A stretch of 64,000 bases of DNA, from the NCBI GenBank assembly GCA_943788235.1, contig CALSPM010000005.1, positions 434,001-498,000 of the forward strand. Reading direction: 5' to 3'. Position numbers and translations under genes: made by a program. Below, piece by piece: positions 52,812 through 61,667 of this stretch. The number at the start of each line of letters is the position of its first letter. The first letter of the stretch is position 1. The notes under the pieces are model-generated. The model did no database searches. It was given only the letters and a program-made list of their open reading frames with translations, and was not told where the DNA came from. The stretch comes from an uncultured Cyclobacteriaceae bacterium (GTDB lineage Bacteria; Bacteroidota; Bacteroidia; Cytophagales; Cyclobacteriaceae).

Positions 52812-54443
52812 ATGAATAGAAACATGAAAAATATATTAGATAAAAAGTTTTACGTAATGCTCTTAGGGTTGCTTTTCTTCGCCCCAGCATGTACAGATTT
52901 AGATGAAGAATTATTTAGTGATGTTACGGATGAAAATTTCTTCCAATCGGATGATGAATTTATTTCAGCATTAGGAGGCGCTTATTCCTCATTTTATGGC
53001 ATAGGGAACCACTCAAATTTGTGGTCATCAAATGAAATTTCATCTGATGAAATGGTAATTGCCACAAAAGGAGGGGATTGGTACGATGGAGGAATTTTGC
53101 TCCAGTTACATCAGCACAATTGGACACCAGATAATGGTTTTTTCAATAACACTTGGGGATTCCTATATTCGGGCATCAACACGGCAAACCGACTGATTGC
53201 ACAGTTTGAAAATATTGAATCAGACAATTCAACAGCCTATATCAATGAATTAAGAGCAGTAAGAGCCATATGGTATATGTGGGCAATGGATGCTTTTGGA
53301 AATGTTCCTTTGGTGACGGGATTTTCGGATGAAGTACCTAAAAACGACGCAGATTTTCAAACAGGACGTACAGCAGTGTATACTTTTGTGGAAACTGAAT
53401 TAACTGCTGTTATTGCTGATTTAGATGCTAGCGTTGGTGGAAATGCTTATGCTCGAGTAAATCAAGCTACAGCGTGGGCAGCGCTAGCTAAGTTGTATAT
53501 AAATGCGGAGGTTTATTCAGGAGGAGCAACCAGTGAATGGGCTAAGGCAATTAACGCAGTGGATCAGGTTGAGACTTTTGGATATGCATTAGAAAGTCTT
53601 TATTCGAGCAACTTTAAACAAGAGAATAGTGGTTCATCTGAAAACATATTCGTAGTACCTTATGATAAGGTGTTTGCTCAGGGCTTTAACTGGCCGATGA
53701 TGACGTTACATTATGCAAGTCAAAGTGTATTTGAATTTACTGAACAGCCTTGGAATGGGTATGCTACCGTAGAGGAATTTTATAATTCTTATATCGATAC
53801 GGTAAATAACCCAGGAACCACAGGTGCCGTTTGGAGAGGTCTTGCTACCCCCGATCCGTCGGATCTGACAAAACCTAATGGTCGAGGAACCCTTGATTCA
53901 AGATTAAGTAATTTCTTAGTAGGGCCTCAGCTCCTCCCAGACAACACTCAAGCTCAGGATCCAGCAGCTGACGAGGATGATCCTGATGGTGCCGGGCTTA
54001 ATTTTACCCCTGAAAGCAACGTAATCTATCCGAATGGATGGAGACAAGGCGGAGCCAGAATTGGTAAATATACTTACGAGCAAGGTGGAACTAATAGTAT
54101 GTCCAATGATTTTGTCATATATCGTTGGGGAGACATGAAGTTGATCAGAGCAGAGGCCAATCTCAGATTGGGAAATGATGCACTGGCACTAGCTGAGGTA
54201 AATGAGATTAGAGCGCGCGCTGAAGTGACACCGTTTACTGTACTTACTCTTGATAATTTATTGGCAGAACGAGGTCGTGAAATGTTTGCAGAATTGAGCA
54301 GAAGACAAGATTTGATTCGCTTTGGTAAGTTTGATGATGCATGGTGGGAGAAAGAAGTATCTACTTCAACCTACAATGTGTTCCCCATTCCACAACCACA
54401 ACTAGATGTTAACTCTACATTGGTTCAAAATCCGGGGTACTAA
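52812..54443 (+). CDS. susD: SusD/RagB-type substrate-binding lipoprotein
   Basis: A 543-residue surface lipoprotein with lipobox LFFAPAC (Cys27 from the first ATG; an ATG four codons later is also possible). The N-terminal region (DLDEELFSDVTDENFFQSDD) and TPR-like helices with NTANRLIAQFE and ELRAVRAIWYMWAMDAFGNV are standard for SusD. The C-terminal domain has DMKLIRAEANLRLG and LLAERGREMFAELSRRQDLI. It forms the lid over the SusC barrel and captures the substrate. A strong terminator lies 21 bases after the stop. Confidence 0.95.
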   Translation: MNRNMKNILDKKFYVMLLGLLFFAPACTDLDEELFSDVTDENFFQSDDEFISALGGAYSSFYGIGNHSNLWSSNEISSDEMVIATKGGDWYDGGILLQLHQHNWTPDNGFFNNTWGFLYSGINTANRLIAQFENIESDNSTAYINELRAVRAIWYMWAMDAFGNVPLVTGFSDEVPKNDADFQTGRTAVYTFVETELTAVIADLDASVGGNAYARVNQATAWAALAKLYINAEVYSGGATSEWAKAINAVDQVETFGYALESLYSSNFKQENSGSSENIFVVPYDKVFAQGFNWPMMTLHYASQSVFEFTEQPWNGYATVEEFYNSYIDTVNNPGTTGAVWRGLATPDPSDLTKPNGRGTLDSRLSNFLVGPQLLPDNTQAQDPAADEDDPDGAGLNFTPESNVIYPNGWRQGGARIGKYTYEQGGTNSMSNDFVIYRWGDMKLIRAEANLRLGNDALALAEVNEIRARAEVTPFTVLTLDNLLAERGREMFAELSRRQDLIRFGKFDDAWWEKEVSTSTYNVFPIPQPQLDVNSTLVQNPGY

Positions 54444-54464
54444 TAGTTGACGTAAATTTTATAC

Positions 54465-54500
54465 AAAAAGCAAGTGGTTTTCCACTTGCTTTTTTATTTT
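54465..54500 (+). terminator. Strong Rho-independent terminator after susD
   Basis: A perfect 13-base stem (AAAAAGCAAGTGG at 54465-54477 with CCACTTGCTTTTT at 54482-54494) has a TTTT loop and is followed by a T-rich run. It ends 21 bases before the ATG of the first UnbV lipoprotein. It should end or strongly reduce transcription from the susCD promoter. Confidence 0.88.
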
Positions 54501-54521
54501 TTAGAATTTTTTGTTAAAAAA

Positions 54522-57500
54522 ATGAGGTTACTTGCTTTCATATTATTGTCTTTGACATTGGCATGTACCCAAACCCAAGAACTGCGTTTTACGCGATTGA
54601 CGGAGAAACAATCGGGCATTGATTTTAACAATAAATTATCTTACACTGAGCAGCTCAATCCTTATACTTACAAGAACTTCTACAATGGTGGGGGAGTAGG
54701 TGTAGGTGACATCAATAACGATGGGCGCCCAGATATCTTCTTTTGTGGCAATCAGGTTTCAAATAAATTGTATCTCAACAAAGGAGAGATGAAGTTTGAA
54801 GACATTACCGAACAGGCGGGCCTTATGAGTCAAAATGTTTGGAGTGCAGGTGTCAGCATGGTAGACATAAATGGAGATGGACTTCTCGATATTTATGTTT
54901 GTAAATCAGGCCCCCCAGGAGGGAACAAGCGGCATAATGAGCTGTTCATCAATAATGGCGATCTAACCTTTAGTGAGCAGTCTGTTCAATTTGGGTTGGA
55001 CAATGAGGGACTTTCCAGTCATGCTGCTTTTTTTGATTACGATCTCGATGGAGATTTAGATTGTTATTTACTCAATAACTCCATCAAGTCGGTGGGTGGG
55101 TATGATATCATTGAGAACCAGCGCAATAGACCTGATTCCCTTGGAGGAAATAAATTATTGCGTAATGATGAGGGTTATTTTAATGATGTTACTAAAGAGG
55201 TAGGTATTTATGCCAGTGACATCGGCTTTGGATTGGGAGTGACTATTGGCGATATCAATCAGGATCAATGGCCAGACATCTATGTGTCAAATGATTTTTT
55301 TGAAAGGGATTATTTGTATATCAATGATCAGAAGGGCGGATTTAATGAAGTAATTGAGGCATATATTCAAGAGATGTCTAAGGGCTCTATGGGAGCCGAT
55401 TTTGCGGATATAAATAACGATGGACAGAGCGAAATATTTGTTACTGAAATGCTACCCGAACACCATCAAAGACAGGTATCAAAGGCTCTATTTGAAAGTT
55501 GGGATAAGCATCAGCTTTTGGTAAAAAATGGCTATGCCCATCAATTTGGTAGAAATGTTTTACAACTAAATAATGGTAATAATACGTTTTCTGAAATCAG
55601 TAGATATGCGGGAGTAGAAGCAACTGATTGGAGTTGGGGTGCGTTGATTTTTGATATGGACAACGACGGATATAAAGATATTTTTGTAGCCAATGGCATT
55701 TACAAGGACCTTTTGGATCTAGATTATGTCAATTTCATGTCTCAACCCGGTCAAATTAAAAATATTATTAAAACGGAGAATGATGCCATCAAGAGCATGA
55801 TTGACTTAATGCCCTCTGAGCCTTTAGCCAATTACGCCTTTCATAATAAAGGAGAAAACACTTTTGAAAATAAGGCAGAAGTGTGGGGACTTACCGATCT
55901 CACCTTTTCAAGTGGTGCGGCTTATGGTGATTTAGATAATGATGGTGATTTAGATTTGGTAGTTAATAATGTAAATATGCCTTCCTGGATTTATCAAAAT
56001 AATACTCAAGAGCTGGACAGCCTTCAGAATCATCTCACAATTAAACTCAAGGGAGTGGGCCAAAATTCACAAGCGATAGGTTCAAAAATCAAAGTATATG
56101 TGGAAGGACAGATTTTTTATCAGGAATTAAATCCCTTTCGGGGGTTTGAATCTACGGTGGATACCAAGGTTTTATTTGGATTAGGGAATCACAAGCCAGA
56201 TTCCCTCGAAATAATTTGGCCAGATGGACGTTCAACCCTTCTTTATGATGTCCCCGTCAACGACAGGCTATCCTTCGATCAGAAAGAAGGGCAAAAGATG
56301 ACTGTGCACAAAGATATAAATGGAACTATTTTCAAAGAGGGGTCTGATTTATTGAGGTTTACGCACAAAGAGCAACCGTATGTTGATTTTGACAAAGATC
56401 GTTTGTTATTTCAGATGAATTCAACTGAGGGTCCGTGTCAATGTAAGGCAGATGTCAATCATGACGGTAGGGATGATCTCTATATAGGAGGGGCTTCTGG
56501 TCAATCAGGTGCTTTATTTATTCAAGATGAAGTGGGCTTTCAAAAAATAAATGAACCTTTTGATCAAGCAATATCTTCAGAAGACCTCTCTTGTACTTTT
56601 TTTGATGCCAATGGAGATGGTCATTTAGATCTATACGTCGCTTCAGGGAGTAGTGAGTTTGATGTGTATGATTTGGGATTATTGGATCATTTGTTTTTTG
56701 GAGATGGTCGAGGAGCTTTTAGGGATAGCCATCAAAAGCTACCAAATAAGGGCTTTGAATCTAGCAGTGTTGTAGTTCCTTTTGATTTTGACCAAGATGG
56801 GGATTTGGATTTATTTGTCGGGGGCCGTCAAAGAGCAGGTTATTACGGAGTGCCTACGAACTCACACCTTTTAGAGAATGATGGTTTGGGTAAGTTTGTC
56901 AATGCGACCCAAATAAGGGCGCCCCTTTTTCTGAAACTGGGAATGATTACCGATGCGATCACTACGGATCTTGACCAAGATGGGATAGAAGAATTAATTG
57001 TGGTGGGACACTGGATGGCACCTAAGGTCTTTAAACTTATTCAAAATCAATTTATCGATGCTACGGATCAATTTCAACTTGGAGGATATGCCGGCTTATA
57101 CAATACAATTTCCAAAGGGGATTTTAATGAAGATGGCTATGTTGATTTGATTTTTGGTAACCAAGGAACCAATTCGAGATATCACGCCTCTACAGATTAT
57201 CCTTTAGGCCTTTTGGTAAATGATTTTGATCAAAATGGTTCTATCGATTTGATTGTTTCCATGTTTGATGAAAAAATTGAATATCCGTTGGTACAGTTAA
57301 AAGAGCTCAGTATGCAATTGCCTTACATCAAGAAAGACTACCTAAAGTTTTCAGATTTTAAAACAGCTACCTTAGAAGATATTTTCGGAGAAAAACTTGA
57401 TAAAGGGGGTTATCATCTCAAGGTAAATGAATTAAAATCTTTCATGTGGATGAATCATCCAAAAGCTGATTATCACATCGCTGAGTTACCTTATCAGTTC

Positions 57501-57806
57501 CAATTATTTCCAATTTATGATTTCCTTTTAGAAGATTTTAATACAGATGGGTATATAGATTTACTCGCAGCAGGTAATTTTTTACGTGCCAAGCCAGAAA
57601 TAGGTAGTAATATGGGTGGATATACTGTACTTGCTGAAGGAAATGGGACAGATGCTTTTAAATTTGTAAAAAATAAAAATTCAGGTATCAGTATTTCGAA
57701 GGAAATCAGAAGTATCGAAAGTTTAATTTTCAAAAATCAACAAACTATTATTTTTGGGGTAAATGATGGGCCAAACAAAATATTTATAAAAAATGAGCGT
57801 AATTAA
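54522..57806 (+). CDS. Large VCBS/FG-GAP propeller lipoprotein with central UnbV (ASPIC) domain, copy 1
   Basis: A 1094-residue lipoprotein (lipobox LTLAC, Cys15). The ATG at 54522 is chosen because a longer frame would begin inside the terminator. Seven calcium-binding FG-GAP-type motifs (DxNxDGxxD, for example GDINNDGRPDIFF and GDLDNDGDLDLVV) occupy about 60-500. The UnbV/ASPIC domain lies at about 510-575 (GVGQNSQAIGSKIKVYVEG). Seven more motifs follow to the end (ADVNHDGRDDLYI to EDFNTDGYIDLLA). This suggests two seven-bladed propellers joined by the UnbV domain. UnbV proteins are widespread in Bacteroidota but their function is unknown. Context with SusCD points to surface glycan or ligand binding. 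It overlaps the next gene by 14 bases. Confidence 0.88.
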   Translation: MRLLAFILLSLTLACTQTQELRFTRLTEKQSGIDFNNKLSYTEQLNPYTYKNFYNGGGVGVGDINNDGRPDIFFCGNQVSNKLYLNKGEMKFEDITEQAGLMSQNVWSAGVSMVDINGDGLLDIYVCKSGPPGGNKRHNELFINNGDLTFSEQSVQFGLDNEGLSSHAAFFDYDLDGDLDCYLLNNSIKSVGGYDIIENQRNRPDSLGGNKLLRNDEGYFNDVTKEVGIYASDIGFGLGVTIGDINQDQWPDIYVSNDFFERDYLYINDQKGGFNEVIEAYIQEMSKGSMGADFADINNDGQSEIFVTEMLPEHHQRQVSKALFESWDKHQLLVKNGYAHQFGRNVLQLNNGNNTFSEISRYAGVEATDWSWGALIFDMDNDGYKDIFVANGIYKDLLDLDYVNFMSQPGQIKNIIKTENDAIKSMIDLMPSEPLANYAFHNKGENTFENKAEVWGLTDLTFSSGAAYGDLDNDGDLDLVVNNVNMPSWIYQNNTQELDSLQNHLTIKLKGVGQNSQAIGSKIKVYVEGQIFYQELNPFRGFESTVDTKVLFGLGNHKPDSLEIIWPDGRSTLLYDVPVNDRLSFDQKEGQKMTVHKDINGTIFKEGSDLLRFTHKEQPYVDFDKDRLLFQMNSTEGPCQCKADVNHDGRDDLYIGGASGQSGALFIQDEVGFQKINEPFDQAISSEDLSCTFFDANGDGHLDLYVASGSSEFDVYDLGLLDHLFFGDGRGAFRDSHQKLPNKGFESSSVVVPFDFDQDGDLDLFVGGRQRAGYYGVPTNSHLLENDGLGKFVNATQIRAPLFLKLGMITDAITTDLDQDGIEELIVVGHWMAPKVFKLIQNQFIDATDQFQLGGYAGLYNTISKGDFNEDGYVDLIFGNQGTNSRYHASTDYPLGLLVNDFDQNGSIDLIVSMFDEKIEYPLVQLKELSMQLPYIKKDYLKFSDFKTATLEDIFGEKLDKGGYHLKVNELKSFMWMNHPKADYHIAELPYQFQLFPIYDFLLEDFNTDGYIDLLAAGNFLRAKPEIGSNMGGYTVLAEGNGTDAFKFVKNKNSGISISKEIRSIESLIFKNQQTIIFGVNDGPNKIFIKNERN

Positions 57807-58362
57807 TTATTTAACGATAGTCGTATGTGTGCTTTTAATAGGTTGTCAGTCAGATAATGATTTGGTAGCGTTAGCTAAGCGTGAACACGCCAGTGGAGTC
57901 ATACTAGATTCACTTTTTCTAGGGTTGAAGTTTGGCATGGAAAAGCAAGAATTTTTTGATCATTGTCGGAAGATCAATCGTGAAGGTCTGGTTACCCATG
58001 GCAATGAAAATATGTCGGTAATGTATCTTTTTGAAGATATGGATGATCAGAAAATTGCTTTTAACTTTTATCCTGAATTTAAAAATAATAAAACGGACAA
58101 GTACAAAGCGACATTTAGTTATTATGCTTGGGCACCATGGAATAAAGATCTCCAATCGGATGATCTCCTCAAAATATTACCTGATATTTTGGAAGAGTGG
58201 TATGGAGGTAATGCATTTATTGAGGTGCGAGGGGCCAAAGGCTTGCATTATTATAAAATAGATGGAAATCGTCAAATCGATCTGTCCATTAGGGATGACC
58301 GGTCGGTAGTGGTATATTTCACAGATCTGCGTAAATATGAACTAGCCTTTGAGCAGTTATGA
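57793..58362 (+). CDS. Hypothetical lipoprotein between two UnbV proteins
   Basis: A 189-residue protein with a lipoprotein signal (VVCVLLIGC, Cys18). The mature part is mixed alpha/beta with many aromatic residues (FSYYAWAPWNKDLQ near 105, HYYKIDGNRQIDLSIRDD near 155). I do not recognise the family. It overlaps the upstream UnbV gene by 14 bases and the downstream one by 4 (ATGA), so it is cotranslated with both and may form part of their complex. Confidence 0.85.
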   Translation: MSVINYLTIVVCVLLIGCQSDNDLVALAKREHASGVILDSLFLGLKFGMEKQEFFDHCRKINREGLVTHGNENMSVMYLFEDMDDQKIAFNFYPEFKNNKTDKYKATFSYYAWAPWNKDLQSDDLLKILPDILEEWYGGNAFIEVRGAKGLHYYKIDGNRQIDLSIRDDRSVVVYFTDLRKYELAFEQL

Positions 58363-61300
58363 GGGTGGATAAAGAGATCATCATATTGATGATGCTTATT
58401 TTTTTTGGGTGTAGTAATGAAAAAGACACCCCTCTTTTTAGGACTATCTCATCATCGGAGTCTGGCATTTATTTTTCTAATGATTTAGTTTTTGATCAGG
58501 AGTTTAATATTTTTAAATATCGTAATTTCTATAATGGGGGAGGTGTGGCCATTGCTGATTTCAATAACGACAGCTTGAGTGATATCTATTTAATATCAAA
58601 TATGTCGAGCAATCGACTCTATCAAAACAATGGAAATTTAAATTTCACAGACATTACCAAAACTGCTGGAGTCGCCGGCACACGAGCTTGGAGTACAGGG
58701 GTAAGTGTCGTAGACATTGATGGGGATGGATGGCTTGATATCTATGTATGCAATTCGGGTGATATTAAAGGGGACAACAAGCAAAATGAACTGTTTATTA
58801 ATAACAGAGACGGAACTTTTTCCGAAAATGCAGCCGGCTTTGGCTTAGATGATAAAGGGTTTTCAACGCATGCAGCTTTTTTTGATTATGATCAAGATGG
58901 GGATGTCGACATGTATCTACTCAATAATTCTTACCAGGCCATCGGGAGTTTCAATTTGATGCGCAACGAACGACCAAATCGAGATCAGGTGGGTGGAGAT
59001 AAATTATATAGAAATGAGGGAAATCAATTCACAGATGTCAGCGAAGAGGCCAATATCTATGGGAGTCTTATCGGCTTTGGATTAGGGGTTACTGTAGGTG
59101 ACGTAGATCGAGATGGCTGGTTAGATATTTATGTTTCCAATGATTTTTTTGAGCGGGATTATCTTTATATCAATAAGCGAAACGGAACATTCAAAGAAGT
59201 ACTTGAGGATAGGATTAAGAGCACGAGTGCGGCATCAATGGGAGCAGATTTAGCAGACTTAAACAATGATGGTTATCCAGAAGTATTTGTGACGGATATG
59301 CTTCCAGACAATAACGAACGTATCAAAACAGTAACTACTTTCGACAGTTGGGATCGATTTCAATATTCATTACAAAATGGTTACGGCCATCAGTTTACCA
59401 GGAATACATTGCAATTAAATAGAGGAGATGGATCTTTCAGTGAAATTGGAAGATACGCAGGGGTGGAAGCTTCAGATTGGAGTTGGGGTGCACTTATTTT
59501 TGATTTTCAAAATGATGGATTCAAAGATATCTTTATTGCCAATGGGATTTATCAAGATTTGACCAATCAAGATTTTTTGAGATACATTACTGAAGAAAAG
59601 GTTTCAAAGAAAATAACCTCGAGTGGCAAAGTGGACTATAAAATGCTCATTGATTATATTCCAAGTGTACCGATTTCCAATCATGCCTATCTTAATGATA
59701 AGAATTTAACTTTTGAAAATCAATCCTCTCAATTGGGTTTGGCCGCACCTAGTTTTTCAAGTGGCTCAGCTTATGGAGATTTAGACAATGACGGAGATTT
59801 AGATCTAGTTGTCAACAATACCAATATGCCTTTCTTTTTGTACGAGAATCAATCAAATCTGATATATCCTGACCATCATTACTTGCGGTTTAACTTACAA
59901 GGGGAAGGAAAAAACACACAAGCTTTGGGAACTAATATTACAGTTTACGAGGGAAAAAATAAATATTATTTGGAACATCTTCCTACACGTGGTTTTGAGT
60001 CTACGGTTGACCATCGACCTTTATTTGGTTTAGGTAATGTGATCCAAGTAGATTCTATTAGGATTAATTGGCCTTTGGGCAAGACCACTCTACTGGGAAG
60101 TACTGAGGTAGATCAAGACCTTTGGATATCAGCATCTTCGGCAGTATCCAAGCTAGAAAAAACCACAAAATCAACGCCTGATTTTGTACAAAATCCTAAA
60201 GTATTAGCTGACTATAAGCATACTGAAAACACTTTTGTAGATTTTGATCGTGATCGGTTAACGTTTCAAATGATTTCTACTCAAGGTCCTTGTTTGTGTA
60301 CTGCAGATATTAACAATGATGGGCTGGATGATGTCTATATTGGGGGAGCGAAAGATCAAACAGGATATTTAGCCTTACAAAATCTTTCAGGAACATTTGA
60401 TCGTATGGCTCTGGATACTTTTGCTAAAGATAAGGGTTCAGAAGATGTTGATTGTGCTTTTTTCGATGCTAATGGAGATGGTGCTATGGATCTTTACGTG
60501 GTCAGTGGAGGTAGTGACTTTCAGTTGGGGGCACCACAGTTAGGAGATCGACTGTATTTTTCGGATCATGATTTTAATTTTACCAAAGCAAAGCAAATAT
60601 TACCTGTAAATAAGTTCGAAAGCACCTCTGTAGTGATTCCAGCTGATTATGACGAGGATGGAGATATAGATTTGTTTGTTGGAGGTCGTTTGCAATCTGA
60701 GGCCTACGGATTCCCGCGCAATGGTTATATTCTAAATAACGATGGTGCGGGCAATTATACCAATGTATCCAATGACATAGCACCTGACTTGAAAGAAATA
60801 GGCATGATCACAGATGCAAAATGGGCAGATATTGACAATGATAAAGATCTTGATTTGATTGTGGTCGGAGAATGGATGCCTATTGCTTTTTTTATCAACG
60901 ATCAGGGTAGATACAACAGGAGAGATTTGATGCCCCAATCCAATGGATGGTGGAATGTCTTGGAGATAGAAGATCTCAATGGAGATGGAAGGGTAGATTT
61001 AATATTGGGTAATCATGGATTGAATTCACGCTTCAAAGCATCAGAAGAAAGGCCCCTGCACATGTTGGTAAAAGACTTTGATCGCAATGGTACCATTGAA
61101 CAAATTATATGTCAATTTGAGGGAGATAAATTATTTCCCTTGTCACTTCGACACGACCTATCCATGCAAATCCCTAGTATTAAGAAGAAATATTTAAAAT
61201 ACGATAGTTATAAGGATCAGGAAATCACAGATATATTTGGTTCCAAAGGATTAAATGGAGCGTTAGATTTAACTGCGAGCCATCTGGCTTCCACCATATT

Positions 61301-61667
61301 TTTGAATAAAGGATTGATGGAATTTGAAAAAATGGATCTACCTGATGAAGTACAATATTCATGTGTTTATACAGTTGAGGTGGCTGATTTTAATTTTGAT
61401 GGTTATTCAGATATTTTATTTGGAGGGAATTTATACGATGTTAAACCAGAAATGGGTCAGTATGACGCAAGCTATGGGACGTTATTGATTGGAGACGGTT
61501 CGGGACAATTTGTGATTAAAGGACAAGTGGCATCTGGAATCATACTGGATGGAAGCGTTAGGAATTTGTCATTTATTGATACGAAGGAAGGAAAAATACT
61601 ATTGGTAGCCAACAATAACGCTCAAATACAGGTCTACCAACCCCAAGTTCAAATCAAAACGGATTGA
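58359..61667 (+). CDS. Large VCBS/FG-GAP propeller lipoprotein with central UnbV (ASPIC) domain, copy 2
   Basis: A 1102-residue lipoprotein (lipobox IFFGC, Cys18), clearly paralogous to copy 1 throughout. Seven FG-GAP-type motifs come first (ADFNNDSLSDIYL to GDLDNDGDLDLVV), then the UnbV domain at about 514-580 (GEGKNTQALGTNITVYEG), then seven more (ADINNDGLDDVYI to ADFNFDGYSDILF). Conserved blocks such as GRYAGVEASDWSWGALIFDF recur in all three copies. It is probably surface exposed with the SusCD pair, but no enzymatic motif is visible. Its TGA overlaps the TTG start of copy 3. Confidence 0.88.
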   Translation: MRVDKEIIILMMLIFFGCSNEKDTPLFRTISSSESGIYFSNDLVFDQEFNIFKYRNFYNGGGVAIADFNNDSLSDIYLISNMSSNRLYQNNGNLNFTDITKTAGVAGTRAWSTGVSVVDIDGDGWLDIYVCNSGDIKGDNKQNELFINNRDGTFSENAAGFGLDDKGFSTHAAFFDYDQDGDVDMYLLNNSYQAIGSFNLMRNERPNRDQVGGDKLYRNEGNQFTDVSEEANIYGSLIGFGLGVTVGDVDRDGWLDIYVSNDFFERDYLYINKRNGTFKEVLEDRIKSTSAASMGADLADLNNDGYPEVFVTDMLPDNNERIKTVTTFDSWDRFQYSLQNGYGHQFTRNTLQLNRGDGSFSEIGRYAGVEASDWSWGALIFDFQNDGFKDIFIANGIYQDLTNQDFLRYITEEKVSKKITSSGKVDYKMLIDYIPSVPISNHAYLNDKNLTFENQSSQLGLAAPSFSSGSAYGDLDNDGDLDLVVNNTNMPFFLYENQSNLIYPDHHYLRFNLQGEGKNTQALGTNITVYEGKNKYYLEHLPTRGFESTVDHRPLFGLGNVIQVDSIRINWPLGKTTLLGSTEVDQDLWISASSAVSKLEKTTKSTPDFVQNPKVLADYKHTENTFVDFDRDRLTFQMISTQGPCLCTADINNDGLDDVYIGGAKDQTGYLALQNLSGTFDRMALDTFAKDKGSEDVDCAFFDANGDGAMDLYVVSGGSDFQLGAPQLGDRLYFSDHDFNFTKAKQILPVNKFESTSVVIPADYDEDGDIDLFVGGRLQSEAYGFPRNGYILNNDGAGNYTNVSNDIAPDLKEIGMITDAKWADIDNDKDLDLIVVGEWMPIAFFINDQGRYNRRDLMPQSNGWWNVLEIEDLNGDGRVDLILGNHGLNSRFKASEERPLHMLVKDFDRNGTIEQIICQFEGDKLFPLSLRHDLSMQIPSIKKKYLKYDSYKDQEITDIFGSKGLNGALDLTASHLASTIFLNKGLMEFEKMDLPDEVQYSCVYTVEVADFNFDGYSDILFGGNLYDVKPEMGQYDASYGTLLIGDGSGQFVIKGQVASGIILDGSVRNLSFIDTKEGKILLVANNNAQIQVYQPQVQIKTD

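Noticed and set aside
54474-54521. 16-residue N-terminal extension of the first UnbV lipoprotein
   Set aside because: The extension lies within the terminator hairpin and T tract, and would displace the lipoprotein signal.
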